The notes beneath the pieces are model-generated. The model had not been told where the DNA came from. It did not search any database and was given only the letters and a program-made list of their open reading frames with translations. Below, in pieces: positions 36,901 to 47,264 of a stretch of DNA of 64,000 nt (the first letter of the stretch is position 1; each line of letters begins with the position of its first letter). Origin of the DNA: Shewanella mesophila (lineage in GTDB: Bacteria > Pseudomonadota > Gammaproteobacteria > Enterobacterales > Shewanellaceae); assembly GCF_019457515.1 (NCBI RefSeq), contig NZ_CP080421.1, forward strand, positions 2,046,001 through 2,110,000, read 5' to 3'. Both the position numbers and the translations under genes were made by a program.

Positions 36901-37527
36901 ATGTTGAAAACAATTTCTTTATTAACATTGAGTCTTGCGACATTGTTTACAACAAGCGTTAGCGCAGATGACTCTGCCACATTAAAACAGAAATTAGTTG
37001 AGCTCGATAGCTTAAAAGCTGAGTTTAACCAAACCGTGGTTGACATTAACGGTAAGCTTATTCAACAAGGTACGGGGCAGTTTGCATTAGCGGTGCCTAA
37101 TCAATTTTACTGGCATTTAACGGCTCCTGATGAGTCGCTTATCGTTGCAGATGGCAGCGATGTCTGGATCTATAATCCCTTTGCCGAAGAGGTTTCTGTA
37201 CTCGATCTTAATCAAGCCATTGATGCATCACCAATTGCGTTACTGGTTCATCGTGATGAAATCACTTGGCAGCAGTATAACGTGACGTTGTCAGATGATT
37301 GTTATCAGATCGAACCTAAAAGTGTCGATTCAGGAGTGGCTGAAGTTGAGGTTTGTTTTTCAACGGATAGTTTGACCTCTATGAAGCTTGAAGATCAGCA
37401 AGGCAACATCAGCCAGTTTCAGTTGAGTGAGCAGCGAAAGCTAACAGCTAGTGATAGTGCCTTGTTTAAATTTATTGTTCCAGAAGGCGTTGATATTGAT
37501 GATCAGCGTCTTAAAGCCATTAATTAA
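36901..37527 (+). CDS. lolA: Outer-membrane lipoprotein carrier LolA
   Basis: A 208-residue periplasmic chaperone that carries lipoproteins from LolCDE to LolB. A Sec signal peptide (residues 1-~22, ending TTSVSA) precedes a LolA fold with [24 protein letters not shown] and the conserved YWHLTAPDE and [14 protein letters not shown]. The start is ATG 36901, after AGGAAACC. The longer frame from 36859 would remove the signal peptide from the N-terminus. It follows ftsK by 42 bases, as in enterobacteria. Confidence 0.96.
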   Translation: MLKTISLLTLSLATLFTTSVSADDSATLKQKLVELDSLKAEFNQTVVDINGKLIQQGTGQFALAVPNQFYWHLTAPDESLIVADGSDVWIYNPFAEEVSVLDLNQAIDASPIALLVHRDEITWQQYNVTLSDDCYQIEPKSVDSGVAEVEVCFSTDSLTSMKLEDQQGNISQFQLSEQRKLTASDSALFKFIVPEGVDIDDQRLKAIN

Positions 37528-37536
37528 GGTTTTTTT

Positions 37537-38868
37537 GTGTCGAGTTTGAGCTTTGATTTTGCACCTGATTTTAGGCCGCTAGCTGCACGAATGCGGCCTG
37601 AAACGATTGAGCAATATATTGGTCAAGGTCACTTGCTAGATGACGGCAAGCCTTTGAGAATGGCGCTTGAAGCTGGCCGCGCGCACTCTATGATGTTGTG
37701 GGGGCCGCCAGGCACTGGCAAGACGACTCTCGCAGAGTTAATTGCAAAGTATACCAATGCTCATGTAGAGCGAATTTCTGCGGTGACATCGGGGGTAAAA
37801 GAGATCCGTGCTGCGATTGAACATGCCAAAAATGTCGCTCAATCCCGTGGACAAAGAACATTATTGTTTGTCGATGAAGTGCATCGCTTTAATAAGAGTC
37901 AGCAAGATGCGTTTTTGCCCTTTATCGAAGATGGCACCGTTATCTTTATCGGCGCCACCACGGAAAACCCATCGTTTGAGATCAATAACGCCTTGCTATC
38001 GCGCGCACGGGTTTATCTGATAAAACGCTTAGAGAACGATGAAATCGTCGATATTGTCCAGCAGGCCATTGCTGATATAGAGCGTGGGCTGGGCAAACGT
38101 CAGCTTGTTATGCCAACAGATGTGGCGTTAAAACTGGCCAACATCTGTGAGGGGGATGCACGTAAGGCGCTCAATCTTATTGAGTTGATGAGTGATATGC
38201 TCCCAGATGCCGGCACCTTCAACGAGCAATTGCTTATCGAGGTTGCGGGTCAACAACTCGCGGGTTTTGATAAAAATGGCGATCAATATTATGACTTGAT
38301 CTCCGCTGTACATAAGTCGATTAGAGGCTCCGCGCCAGATGCCGCGCTCTATTGGTTTTGCCGAATGCTCGAAGGGGGCTGTGATCCGCTTTATATTGCG
38401 AGGCGACTACTGGCGATAGCCTCTGAAGATATTGGCAATGCCGATCCTGTGGCGATGACGGTCGCGCTCAATGCTTGGGAGTGTTTTCATCGCGTGGGGC
38501 CATCAGAAGGAGAGCGCGCCATTGCCCAAGCGATTGTCTATCTCGCTAGTGCGCCTAAGAGTAATGCGGTTTATACCGCGTTTAAAGCGGCACGAGCGTT
38601 AGCGAAAGAAACTGGGCAGGCAAGTGTGCCGAACCATTTGCGTAATGCGCCAACAAAATTAATGGCTGATATCGGTTTAGGTGAAGGGTATCGATATGCT
38701 CACGACGAAGATCATTCTTACGCCAGTGGTGAATGTTATTTTCCCCCTGAACTTGCGCATAGTCGGTTTTATTATCCTAGTGAGCATGGATTTGAAAAGC
38801 GAATTAAGACCAAGTTGGAGTCGTTAGCTCAACTGGATCAGCAAAGTGAGACCAAACGTTATGAATAA
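37537..38868 (+). CDS. rarA: Replication-associated recombination protein RarA (MgsA)
   Basis: A 443-residue AAA+ ATPase related to clamp-loader subunits, acting at stalled forks. Walker [10 protein letters not shown] (residues ~56-64), Walker [21 protein letters not shown] and sensor-1 [19 protein letters not shown] are intact. The C-terminal tetramerisation domain includes [20 protein letters not shown]. It starts with GTG at 37537, 9 bases after lolA, and overlaps crcB by 8 bases. Confidence 0.96.
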   Translation: MSSLSFDFAPDFRPLAARMRPETIEQYIGQGHLLDDGKPLRMALEAGRAHSMMLWGPPGTGKTTLAELIAKYTNAHVERISAVTSGVKEIRAAIEHAKNVAQSRGQRTLLFVDEVHRFNKSQQDAFLPFIEDGTVIFIGATTENPSFEINNALLSRARVYLIKRLENDEIVDIVQQAIADIERGLGKRQLVMPTDVALKLANICEGDARKALNLIELMSDMLPDAGTFNEQLLIEVAGQQLAGFDKNGDQYYDLISAVHKSIRGSAPDAALYWFCRMLEGGCDPLYIARRLLAIASEDIGNADPVAMTVALNAWECFHRVGPSEGERAIAQAIVYLASAPKSNAVYTAFKAARALAKETGQASVPNHLRNAPTKLMADIGLGEGYRYAHDEDHSYASGECYFPPELAHSRFYYPSEHGFEKRIKTKLESLAQLDQQSETKRYE

Positions 38869-39235
38869 TTTGCTGTTTGTGGCACTTGGCGGATCAATTG
38901 GTGCTGTTTTTCGGTATCTGATCTCAATATTCATGATTCAGCTATTTGGCTCAGCATTTCCTTTTGGTACACTGGTCGTAAATGTAATTGGCTCTTTCTT
39001 GATGGGGACTATTTATGCCTTCGGTCAGGTCAGTGATGTCAGTCCTGAATTAAAAGCTTTAGTAGGTGTTGGCCTTTTAGGGGCACTTACCACGTTTTCA
39101 ACTTTTTCTAATGAAACCTTGCTGCTTATTCAGCAAGGTGATTGGTTGAAAGCATTTATAAATATCGCTCTGAACCTTTGTCTATGTCTTTTCATGGTCT
39201 ACTTAGGGCAGCAGTTGGTTTTTTCTCGTATTTAA
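38861..39235 (+). CDS. crcB: Fluoride ion channel CrcB (Fluc)
   Basis: A 124-residue, four-helix membrane protein forming dual-topology dimers that export fluoride. Signature motifs are [13 protein letters not shown] (residues ~9-21), [15 protein letters not shown] and [15 protein letters not shown]. The ATG at 38861 overlaps the end of rarA; an earlier ATG at 38846 is less likely. I see no fluoride riboswitch because the gene lies inside an operon, so expression may be constitutive. Confidence 0.95.
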   Translation: MNNLLFVALGGSIGAVFRYLISIFMIQLFGSAFPFGTLVVNVIGSFLMGTIYAFGQVSDVSPELKALVGVGLLGALTTFSTFSNETLLLIQQGDWLKAFINIALNLCLCLFMVYLGQQLVFSRI

Positions 39236-39242
39236 CTATTAA

Positions 39243-40541
<1,299 letters not shown>

Positions 40542-40562
40542 CACCTAGAGAAAATATGCTAA

Positions 40563-40685
40563 ATGAATAATGGTGGACGCTATTTTCAATGGCTGAGCTA
40601 TGTAGTGATTATTTGTATATTTGGTGCGGTAATGTTAGCTACATTTGGTAAAGCCTTACTACTCGTTTTACAAAATTGGTCTTGA
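40563..40685 (+). CDS. Possible 40-residue single-helix membrane protein
   Basis: A 40-residue ORF between serS and the convergent tusE gene. The protein starts MNNGGRYFQWLSYVV and has one hydrophobic helix (residues ~11-28), a mid-helix Gly and a Lys at 30, ending LQNWS. The ribosome site is poor (AGAG about 14 bases upstream). The strong bidirectional terminator begins 13 bases after its stop, so it would be transcribed with serS. It may be a real small membrane protein; conservation would decide. Confidence 0.42.
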   Translation: MNNGGRYFQWLSYVVIICIFGAVMLATFGKALLLVLQNWS

Positions 40686-40697
40686 ATCGTCGATAAA

Positions 40698-40732
40698 ATA
40701 AAGCCTAGCAAATGCTAGGCTTTATTATTTTT
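40698..40732. terminator. Bidirectional terminator between serS and tusE
   Basis: ATAAAGCCTAGCA (40698-40710) and TGCTAGGCTTTAT (40713-40725) form a perfect 13-bp stem with a 2-base centre. T-runs follow on the plus side and A/T-rich sequence on the other. Confidence 0.9.
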
Positions 40733-40754
40733 ATGGCTATAATCCGAATCTAGG

Positions 40755-41090
40755 TTAAATACATTTAGCAGGTTTTGGTAAGCCAGCAATCTTAGTCGCC
40801 TGCTTGGCTGGACCGATAGGAAAAAGGGTATACAGGTATTTTGAATTGCCTTTGTCAGGTCCTAATGTTTGTCCGATCGCTTTAACCAACACACGAATAG
40901 CCGGGCTGGTGTTGAACTCTAGATAAAAGTTTCGCACAAAATGTATCACTTCCCAATGGGCTGGCGTTAACGCGATATTTTCACTTTCAGCGATAACGAC
41001 GGCAAGCTCCTCATTCCAGTCTGAGACCTTTTTTAAATAACCTTGAGGGTCGACTTCAATTTGTTGCGATTGATATTGAATATAGTTCAC
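40755..41090 (-). CDS. tusE: TusE/DsrC sulfur carrier protein
   Basis: A 111-residue sulfur-relay protein of the DsrC/TusE family that takes persulfide sulfur from TusBCD and passes it to MnmA for 2-thiouridine synthesis at tRNA wobble position 34. The C-terminal PKPAKCI carries the conserved penultimate cysteine. Other matches are [29 protein letters not shown] and [25 protein letters not shown]. The start overlaps the tusB stop by 4 bases. It follows tusD-tusC-tusB in one minus-strand operon. Confidence 0.95.
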   Translation of the reverse strand: MNYIQYQSQQIEVDPQGYLKKVSDWNEELAVVIAESENIALTPAHWEVIHFVRNFYLEFNTSPAIRVLVKAIGQTLGPDKGNSKYLYTLFPIGPAKQATKIAGLPKPAKCI

Positions 41091-41368
41091 CAGCTAATTA
41101 CCTTTGAGTGCAGCATTGTTTGTTTAACAAACTCTGCCAATGAGATCTGTTTGTATTGCCTCAGAAAATGAGTCAAACCTCGCGCGCTTACGTCCGTTTC
41201 GAGTAGCAGTAAGTTTCGAGGTAGAAGTTGCTCTTGCCAATAGGGATGCAGTAGCGCATATACACTATCACCAGTCAGTAGAAGCGTGTCCTCTAAGCTG
41301 CAATAACGTAAGCAGCAGGATAGGGCGGCATCTTGAGTTGGAGAGTCTTGAATAGTATGTAAGATCAT
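41087..41368 (-). CDS. tusB: TusB/DsrH sulfur-relay subunit
   Basis: A 93-residue DsrH-like subunit of the TusBCD complex. It keeps the fold pattern ([14 protein letters not shown], then [25 protein letters not shown]) but, as is usual for TusB, catalysis is assigned to TusD. Starts with ATG at 41368, overlapping the tusC stop by one base. It sits between tusC and tusE. Confidence 0.88.
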   Translation of the reverse strand: MILHTIQDSPTQDAALSCCLRYCSLEDTLLLTGDSVYALLHPYWQEQLLPRNLLLLETDVSARGLTHFLRQYKQISLAEFVKQTMLHSKVISW

Positions 41369-41724
41369 CAGTATACCAACACTTCATCAGCTTGCTTAAG
41401 TTGCTGTTGTATTTGCTCGGCGCTTAATGCTTGAACCGCAATAAAACAGTCCTGTGTGCTCAGTCCCATTGATGTTAAAGAGCTTTCACACACAAAGACA
41501 TCTTCGATGTCGTAAAGCGGTAAGGCCTTAAATGTCGATATAAAATCTCGACCACCGATCTGGGCCGGAGTTTGGTTCGGCAGTAGATTCAATACGCCAT
41601 CGTCAACAAATAATAAAGTTACTACCTGCTCGAAACTGGCACTTAGAAGAGCAAAATCGAGTGCTTCTCTGCTATTGGCTTTTCCGTGAGGCGCATGCCT
41701 AAATATTACGGTAATTTTTTTCAC
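41368..41724 (-). CDS. tusC: TusC/DsrF sulfur-relay subunit
   Basis: A 118-residue DsrF-like subunit. The N-terminus FRHAPHGKANSREALDFALLSA matches the family, as do LLFVDDGVLNLLPNQ and DIEDVFVCESSLTSMGL. Together with TusB and TusD it forms the heterohexamer that relays sulfur to TusE. It lies 9 bases downstream of tusD. Confidence 0.93.
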   Translation of the reverse strand: MKKITVIFRHAPHGKANSREALDFALLSASFEQVVTLLFVDDGVLNLLPNQTPAQIGGRDFISTFKALPLYDIEDVFVCESSLTSMGLSTQDCFIAVQALSAEQIQQQLKQADEVLVY

Positions 41725-41733
41725 AAATATGCC

Positions 41734-42123
41734 TTAAAAACTGACTACCCGATCGGCGTGTTCAATGCCGGTGACCAGTTCGCCAAGCCCACCCATCACA
41801 AACGGTGCTGCTAGGTTCCAATGTTGAAGTTGGTTTTCTCTCGCTTCGACTTCAGACAGGACTCCACGCCTTAGCGCTGCGGATACGCAGTTGATTAATG
41901 GCACCTTATGTTTAACACCAAAATCAGCCCAAGCCTTGGTTAGATCAAATTCATCCGATGCTGGGCTATTTAATGCATTCGTGGACAGGACACCATCTTG
42001 ATAAAAAAACACTCTAATTATTTCATGACCTTGCTCAACGGCAGCTTTTGCAAAACTGAGTGCCTGATGGCTATTAGCATTGCCGTAGGCAGGGCGGTTG
42101 ACTTGAATTAATATCTTACTCAT
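41734..42123 (-). CDS. tusD: TusD/DsrE sulfurtransferase subunit
   Basis: A 129-residue DsrE-like sulfurtransferase subunit. The N-terminal KILIQVNRPAYGNANSHQALSFAKAA, the VFFYQDGVL strand and the catalytic cysteine in LINCVSAALRRGV match TusD. The ATG at 42123 gives the family N-terminus (MSKILIQV); a GTG at 42132 would add three residues. It is the first gene of tusDCBE and lies downstream of the yccA terminator. Confidence 0.94.
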   Translation of the reverse strand: MSKILIQVNRPAYGNANSHQALSFAKAAVEQGHEIIRVFFYQDGVLSTNALNSPASDEFDLTKAWADFGVKHKVPLINCVSAALRRGVLSEVEARENQLQHWNLAAPFVMGGLGELVTGIEHADRVVSF

Positions 42124-42151
42124 CAGATCCACTGTAGTTCATGTTGAACGC

Positions 42152-42183
42152 AAAAAAAATAGCTCCCATTACAGGGAGCTATT
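42152..42183 (-). terminator. Terminator of yccA
   Basis: On the minus strand, AATAGCTCCC (42183-42174) and GGGAGCTATT (42167-42158) form a perfect 10-bp stem with a 6-base loop, followed by a run of T residues. It lies about 55 bases after the yccA stop and 29 bases before tusD. Confidence 0.93.
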
Positions 42184-42236
42184 CTATCGCAGTTTAGCGT
42201 TATATCTCAAACCTTAGGTCAGATATAAACCACCAA

Positions 42237-42896
42237 TTAATCATCACCGCCCACACCCATAAGGTGCAGAATAGAGATAAATAGATTTAAGAAATCTAAG
42301 TACAAGGAGATTGTTGCGCGAATATAATTGGTTTCACCACCATTAACGATACGGCTGGTATCAAATAAGATAAAGCCCGTCATTAACAGTGCAACACCTG
42401 CGTTAAGCGCCATAAAGACGGTGCCGCTACCGATAAAGATATTGGCAATACCTGCAACGATAGCAATCACAAGTCCTGCAACTAAAAAGCCTCGCATAAA
42501 GGAAAAGTCTTTCTTAGTCGTGAGGGCGTAACCACTAAGGGTAACAAATACGACGGCAGTTAAACCGAGTGCTTGCATAATTAGTTGAGGTCCATTAGCC
42601 ATACCAGCGTAATGATTTAGCATGTAACCTAATGACGCACCTTCCATACCCGTAAAGGCAAAAACCCAAAACAGCCCTGCAGCGCTTTCCGCTTTACGTA
42701 AGGTGACAAAAAGTAAAACCAGTCCCCCAATTGAAAGACCAAGCGATAGCATTGGACCTATCTGCATTACCATTGCGAGTCCCGCGCACAATGCAGAAAA
42801 TGCTAATGTCATTGACAGTAACATATAGGTGTTCTTCAGTAGCTTGTTTACTTCTTGGGTCGAAGCGTGTCCAGCATAAAGTGTTTCTTGTGTCAT
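42237..42896 (-). CDS. yccA: Bax inhibitor-1 family membrane protein YccA
   Basis: A 219-residue membrane protein with about seven helices, of the BI-1/YccA family. In E. coli YccA is a substrate and modulator of the FtsH protease. Conserved phrases are NKLLKNTYMLLSMTLAFSAL near the N-terminus, FAFTGMEGASLGYMLNHY, FDTSRIVNGGETNYIRAT and YLDFLNLFISILHLMG at the end. Placement next to tusE matches enterobacterial gene order (yccA near tusE). It is followed by its own terminator. Confidence 0.95.
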   Translation of the reverse strand: MTQETLYAGHASTQEVNKLLKNTYMLLSMTLAFSALCAGLAMVMQIGPMLSLGLSIGGLVLLFVTLRKAESAAGLFWVFAFTGMEGASLGYMLNHYAGMANGPQLIMQALGLTAVVFVTLSGYALTTKKDFSFMRGFLVAGLVIAIVAGIANIFIGSGTVFMALNAGVALLMTGFILFDTSRIVNGGETNYIRATISLYLDFLNLFISILHLMGVGGDD

Positions 42897-43049
42897 CGTA
42901 GTCTCCAGTGACTCTAAATAACTTGATGTTCTATTTGAGTATAAATTTACCCATCGGTTCCATTAGATGAATAAGCTTTAACCCTAAATAAAATCAATGA
43001 TACCTGAGCGGTTCCTCAGGTGAAAGCGATTAAATATTTAAAATACAAA

Positions 43050-43952
43050 CTAGTTAAACCAATCTTTCTGTAGTTTTTCGCTATCGCCTAGATAGTCGAG
43101 TACCCATGCCATCGCGGGTGAGGTATTGGTGTCATTCCAGGCTAAACAGCATGGGCTAGGAGCCTTAGGACGTTCGAGTTGTTTTTCGATCAAAGCGCCA
43201 GCAGCCACAAAAGGTGTGGCAAAATGCTTCGGCATATAGCCAATCCCAAGTCCTTCACGAAAACAGTTTATGGCGCGTATCCAATCAGGAACCACCAGCC
43301 TGCGTTGATTTTCCAGCAGCCAAGTCATTCGCTTCGGTATTTCTCTAGATGTATCTTCTAAACAAATTGAAGGGTAGGACCTAAGCTCATCATCGTGAAG
43401 CGGACGATCAATTGATGCTAGAGGATGGTTCTTACTGACGAGGAAGCTCCACTCTATATCTCCCATATCCTTAAAATGATACTCGCCGCCAACGGGAATC
43501 GCGGTAGTTGCACCAATCGCAATATCACTTCGTCCCGTAGCAATAGCTTCCCATACGCCATTAAATACTTCGATACGAATGATCAATTCGACATTATCAA
43601 AATGGCGATAGAAATCGGCAATAAGCACACTGATTTTGTCTGCCCTGACGATATTATCTAGCGCAATCGACAGGGTCGGCTGCCAACCATTTGCAACTTG
43701 TTTAGTATCGACTTTTAACGATTCTAGATTTGTTAGTATCTGCCTGACTTGTTTTACAAAATGCAGACCAGCAGGGGTGAGACTGACGCTTCGATGATGG
43801 CGTTCGAACAGTACAACTCCGAGTTCCTCTTCCACTTGTTTGACTGCGTAACTCACAGCGGAAGGGACTTTATGAAGTTTATTCGCTGCCGCCGTAAAAC
43901 TGCCTACTCTTGCGACCATATCGATAAGTTGCATGGATTGTTCTGAAAGCAT
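43050..43952 (-). CDS. punR: LysR-family regulator PunR-like (YdhB)
   Basis: A 300-residue LysR regulator. The winged helix (residues ~3-60: LIDMVARVGSFTAAANKLHKVPSAVSYAVKQVEEELGV in short) and the co-inducer domain (RADKISVLIADFYRHFDNVELIIR, AIGATTAIPVGGEY, LEDTSREIPKRMTWLLENQRRL) match E. coli YdhB/PunR closely. PunR activates the neighbouring purine exporter punC. I chose ATG 43952, with GAGG upstream and the family start MLSEQSM; a longer frame to 44015 adds 21 residues. It is divergent from punC, 113 bases apart. Confidence 0.9.
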   Translation of the reverse strand: MLSEQSMQLIDMVARVGSFTAAANKLHKVPSAVSYAVKQVEEELGVVLFERHHRSVSLTPAGLHFVKQVRQILTNLESLKVDTKQVANGWQPTLSIALDNIVRADKISVLIADFYRHFDNVELIIRIEVFNGVWEAIATGRSDIAIGATTAIPVGGEYHFKDMGDIEWSFLVSKNHPLASIDRPLHDDELRSYPSICLEDTSREIPKRMTWLLENQRRLVVPDWIRAINCFREGLGIGYMPKHFATPFVAAGALIEKQLERPKAPSPCCLAWNDTNTSPAMAWVLDYLGDSEKLQKDWFN

Positions 43953-44065
43953 CTTGCGACCTCTGCTGTGATTAATTTTGAAGGCTGTAAGCAAAAATAA
44001 CCGTTTCACAAGCAATTGGCAAGTATCTACACTGCGGTTCTTCTCGTTAGTTACAGTGTGTATGT

Positions 44066-45328
44066 ATGAAATTCATTAATAAAAGCGGTAATTTGCTGTT
44101 TCTCGGATATTTAGCGTTACTCAGTATGTTAGGTTTTGTTGCAACTGATATGTATTTACCTGCGTTCAAATCAATTGAACAGACATTTGATGCAAGTGCG
44201 AGCCAGGTGGCAAGCTCATTGACCTTTTTCTTAGCAGGCTTAGCCATTGGTCAACTACTTTATGGCCCACTCGTTCAACGCTATGGTAAGCGTGCTAGTT
44301 TGCTTATTGGTCTGTTACTGTTTGGTGTAGCAAGCTATACCATCGCGATAAGCGATTCAATGTTAATGTTCAATATAGGACGTTTTTTCCAAGCGCTGGG
44401 AGCCTGTAGTGCTGCGGTTATTTGGCAAGCTATTGTGATTGACAAATATGACGCTACGGAAGCACAAAAAGTATTTAGTAATATTATGCCTTTGGTTGCA
44501 TTGTCACCTGCAGTAGCACCGATCTTAGGTGCCTACGTTCTGGAACATAGCCAGTGGAGAACGATTTTTATCATGTTAACTGTGCTAACCGTATTGTTAA
44601 TGTTAGCCACGGTATTGTGGGTTAAAAAGGACCCCGTAAAGCGTGATGTTAACGAAAACCAATCTATACGCGTTAGTTATTTAGATATGTTTAAAAGCCC
44701 TAAATACCTAGGGAATGTGATGATTTTTGGTGCTTGCTCAGCTGCATTTTTCTCCTATTTGACCCTATGGCCGATTGTGATGGAGCAGCATGGTTATCAA
44801 GCTACTGAGATCGGCTTAAGTTTTATCCCGCAAACCATCATGTTCATCGTGGGGGGGTATACGAGCAAGATGTTAATCAGAAGGGTAGGAGTAGAACAAA
44901 GCTTAGCGATACTATTGCTATTATTTGGGAGCTGCGTTGCTGGTATTGCGTTTAGCACCTTAATTTTAAGAAGCGATACCATATGGCCATTATTAATCAT
45001 TTTCTCCATCCTAGCGGCAGCAAACGGTGCCTGTTATCCCATCGTTGTTAATTGTGCGCTACAAGTTTTCAAGCAGGCGTCAGCAAAAGCTGCAGGTTTA
45101 CAGAATTTTCTTCAGATAGGCATGGCCTTTGGTGCGTCTTCATTGGTAGCTGTATGGGCCCATGAGGGAGAGGTGACTATAGCGCTGGCAATAATCGTAA
45201 GTTCTGTCGGAGTATTAGCTGGGTATAAAGTGAGAAAGCTGGCCAATTGGAAAGTGTTAACCAAGGAACTTCAGGCGCCAGATCCTGCAAATATCGCACT
45301 ATATCGAGATGAGGAGCATAAAGATTGA
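44066..45328 (+). CDS. punC: MFS exporter PunC-like (YdhC, purine nucleoside transport)
   Basis: A 420-residue, twelve-helix transporter of the DHA1 drug/H+ antiporter family, most similar to E. coli YdhC/PunC (LSMLGFVATDMYLPAF, FLAGLAIGQLLYGPLVQRYGKR, ANGACYPIVVNCALQVF). In E. coli PunC exports adenosine and is switched on by PunR. The adjacent divergent LysR gene matches PunR, so the pairing is conserved. A Bcr/CflA-type drug exporter with the same fold is the main alternative. Confidence 0.9.
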   Translation: MKFINKSGNLLFLGYLALLSMLGFVATDMYLPAFKSIEQTFDASASQVASSLTFFLAGLAIGQLLYGPLVQRYGKRASLLIGLLLFGVASYTIAISDSMLMFNIGRFFQALGACSAAVIWQAIVIDKYDATEAQKVFSNIMPLVALSPAVAPILGAYVLEHSQWRTIFIMLTVLTVLLMLATVLWVKKDPVKRDVNENQSIRVSYLDMFKSPKYLGNVMIFGACSAAFFSYLTLWPIVMEQHGYQATEIGLSFIPQTIMFIVGGYTSKMLIRRVGVEQSLAILLLLFGSCVAGIAFSTLILRSDTIWPLLIIFSILAAANGACYPIVVNCALQVFKQASAKAAGLQNFLQIGMAFGASSLVAVWAHEGEVTIALAIIVSSVGVLAGYKVRKLANWKVLTKELQAPDPANIALYRDEEHKD

Positions 45329-45368
45329 TTGATAGTTAAACGAATAAGTGGCTGTTGGTAATTTTCGC

Positions 45369-45397
45369 TTTACATCAGGGGGAGTCAGCTATATTAT
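45369..45397 (+). promoter_or_regulatory. Promoter of tRNA-Ser
   Basis: TTTACA (45369-45374) and TATTAT (45392-45397) are 17 bases apart. A GC-rich discriminator (CGCGGCG) follows before the tRNA start, typical of tRNA promoters. Confidence 0.65.
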
Positions 45398-45408
45398 TCG
45401 CGGCGTTC

Positions 45409-45499
45409 GGAGAGATGGCAGAGTGGTCGAATGCACCGGTCTTGAAAACCGGCACGGGTTTATAGCCCGTCTAGGGTTCAAATCCCTATCTCTCCGCCA
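45409..45499 (+). tRNA. tRNA-Ser (TGA)
   Basis: A 91-base gene including encoded CCA. Acceptor stem GGAGAGA pairs with TCTCTCC, the anticodon loop CTTGAAA gives TGA (serine UCA/UCN), and a long variable arm (CACGGGTTTATAGCCCGTC region) confirms a type II tRNA. It is followed by a strong terminator. Confidence 0.97.
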
Positions 45500-45506
45500 G
45501 ATTAAG

Positions 45507-45536
45507 AAAAAGGCTACTCATTTGAGTAGCCTTTTT
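45507..45536 (+). terminator. Terminator after tRNA-Ser
   Basis: AAAAAGGCTACTCA (45507-45520) and TGAGTAGCCTTTTT (45523-45536) form a perfect 14-bp stem with a 2-base centre and a T-run. Confidence 0.93.
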
Positions 45537-45641
45537 CGTTGAGCGACCACAAAAATATTGGCGGCTTGCTTCTATGCAAGGGTTCAATTGACCTAATCAC
45601 AGCTATTGGGCGGCTTAAATGAGAAGAGGGTAAAACAAGAA

Positions 45642-46058
45642 TTACGCTTCGTTGGTGGCGTATTTGAGGGTTGGATTCGGCTGTTGAGCCTGTTTATGAT
45701 CTTGGTTTTGGTTACGGTCTTGTTTTGATTGTCGCATGATCACGACGTCGGCCCCTTGAGGTGACAATGACAAATCAAGATCGCCGTCAGGGTGACAACA
45801 GCAGGGCAGACACTCATCTGCTTCGAGTTCGACTAAGGGCTCGGTGTGGTAACTGACAGCACCTCGAATGATCTTGGTTTTACAGGCTCCACAAAAACCA
45901 TTGCGACATTCAGAGAAGATCTTGACTTTTTTTTGCTCTAACGCCTGCAGCAAACTTTGATGCTGCAGGGTATATAACAGAACGGGTTGACCTTGAAGGC
46001 TCACAATAGGAGCCTTCTTGAGTGTCAGCTTATTCAAGTTGGTTTTATTTACGCTCAT
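45642..46058 (-). CDS. yfaE: 2Fe-2S ferredoxin YfaE-like, RNR cofactor maintenance
   Basis: A 138-residue plant-type [2Fe-2S] ferredoxin. The cluster ligands are visible in SECRNGFCGACKTKI (C-x4-C-x2-C) and CLPCCCHP. Its position right after nrdB (2-base gap) marks it as the YfaE-type protein that helps rebuild the tyrosyl radical and diiron site of NrdB. Compared with E. coli YfaE it is longer, with an N-terminal extension and a polar Gln/Asn-rich tail (~residues 108-138) of unknown role. Confidence 0.9.
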   Translation of the reverse strand: MSVNKTNLNKLTLKKAPIVSLQGQPVLLYTLQHQSLLQALEQKKVKIFSECRNGFCGACKTKIIRGAVSYHTEPLVELEADECLPCCCHPDGDLDLSLSPQGADVVIMRQSKQDRNQNQDHKQAQQPNPTLKYATNEA

Positions 46059-46060
46059 TG

Positions 46061-47191
46061 TTACAGGTTAAAGTCCGCAAACTCACTCTCATCGATTGAA
46101 GAATCGATTTGACCCACAAGATATGAGGAGACTTCAACCTCTTGAGGTGCGACCTGAACAGAATCACTCTCTAGCCAGCTCTTCATCCAAGGCAATGGAT
46201 TAGTTTGCTCAGCATAAGGACTGACTAAGTTTACTGATTTCATGCGCTCGTTAGTAATGTATTCGACATACTGGCACAGGATCTGCTCATTAAGACCAAT
46301 CATTGAACCATCTTTGAATAGGTATTTCGCCCACTCTTTTTCCTGCTCGGCGGCCTTAACAAAAATATCGGTCGCGATCTGTTCACACTCTTTGGCGATC
46401 TCACCCATCTCAGGATCATCTTTACCGGCTTGCATGATCTTCAGCATGTGCTGAGTACCATTAAGATGTAGTGCTTCGTCACGAGCGATAAGACGAATAA
46501 TCTTTGCATTACCTTCCATGACTCTACGCTCGGCAAAAGCAAAAGAACAGGCAAAGCTGACATAGAAGCGGATCGCCTCTAATACGTTAACCGATACGGT
46601 ACAAAGATAGAGTGCTTTTTTGATCTCTCTCCTTGTCACTTCAAGCATCTGGCCATCGATCTCATGCATGCCTTCACCGAGTAAGTGATACGCTTGGCTC
46701 AACTTGATCAAATGGTCGTAATATTCTGCAATATCACTGGCACGTTTAAGGATCTCTTGGTTTTCGACGATATCATCGAACACAATCGACGGATCGTTAA
46801 CGATATTACGAATAATATGGGTATAAGAGCGCGAGTGGATTGTCTCAGAGAAAGACCAAGTCTCAATCCAAGTTTCTAGTTCAGGTAACGACACTAAAGG
46901 TAAGAATGCGACGTTGGGTGAACGACCCTGAATCGAATCAAGCAGCGTCTGATATTTCAGATTGGAGATGAAAATGTGCTTTTCATGATCGGGCAGCGCC
47001 GCATAATCGATTTTATCTTTACTGACATCAACTTCTTCAGGACGCCAAAAAAAGCTCAATTGTTTCTCAATCAGCTTTTCGAAAACTTCATACTTTTGAA
47101 TATCGTAACGCGCGACGTTAACCGATTGCCCAAGAAACATAGGTTCTAGTGCGGCGTTATTTGGTGTTTGACAAAATGTTGAGTAGGCCAT
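46061..47191 (-). CDS. nrdB: Ribonucleoside-diphosphate reductase class Ia, beta subunit
   Basis: A 376-residue subunit carrying the diiron-tyrosyl radical cofactor of aerobic ribonucleotide reductase. Iron ligand regions are seen in the helices around [37 protein letters not shown] and [13 protein letters not shown]. The C-terminal tail ([13 protein letters not shown]) mediates NrdA binding. It is the second gene of nrdA-nrdB-yfaE, 73 bases after nrdA, with a strong hairpin in the gap. Confidence 0.98.
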   Translation of the reverse strand: MAYSTFCQTPNNAALEPMFLGQSVNVARYDIQKYEVFEKLIEKQLSFFWRPEEVDVSKDKIDYAALPDHEKHIFISNLKYQTLLDSIQGRSPNVAFLPLVSLPELETWIETWSFSETIHSRSYTHIIRNIVNDPSIVFDDIVENQEILKRASDIAEYYDHLIKLSQAYHLLGEGMHEIDGQMLEVTRREIKKALYLCTVSVNVLEAIRFYVSFACSFAFAERRVMEGNAKIIRLIARDEALHLNGTQHMLKIMQAGKDDPEMGEIAKECEQIATDIFVKAAEQEKEWAKYLFKDGSMIGLNEQILCQYVEYITNERMKSVNLVSPYAEQTNPLPWMKSWLESDSVQVAPQEVEVSSYLVGQIDSSIDESEFADFNL

Positions 47192-47211
47192 TTTTTCTAT
47201 CTTCCGATAAT

Positions 47212-47227
47212 GGGGGCATCAGCCCCC
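47212..47227. other. GC hairpin between nrdA and nrdB
   Basis: GGGGGC (47212-47217) and GCCCCC (47222-47227) form a 6-bp all-GC stem with an ATCA loop. No T-run follows on the minus strand. It could stabilise the nrdA mRNA end or slow transcription, setting the nrdA:nrdB ratio. Confidence 0.6.
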
Positions 47228-47264
47228 TTAAATTAACGTGTTATACCAATTAACAAATCTATGG

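Noticed and set aside
38800..38860. Fluoride riboswitch ahead of crcB
   Set aside because: crcB overlaps the rarA coding end, leaving no leader, and I saw no aptamer-like sequence.
45348..45542. A 64-codon ORF running through the tRNA-Ser gene and its terminator
   Set aside because: It overlaps a well-formed tRNA on the same strand and has no protein similarity; the RNA gene explains the sequence.
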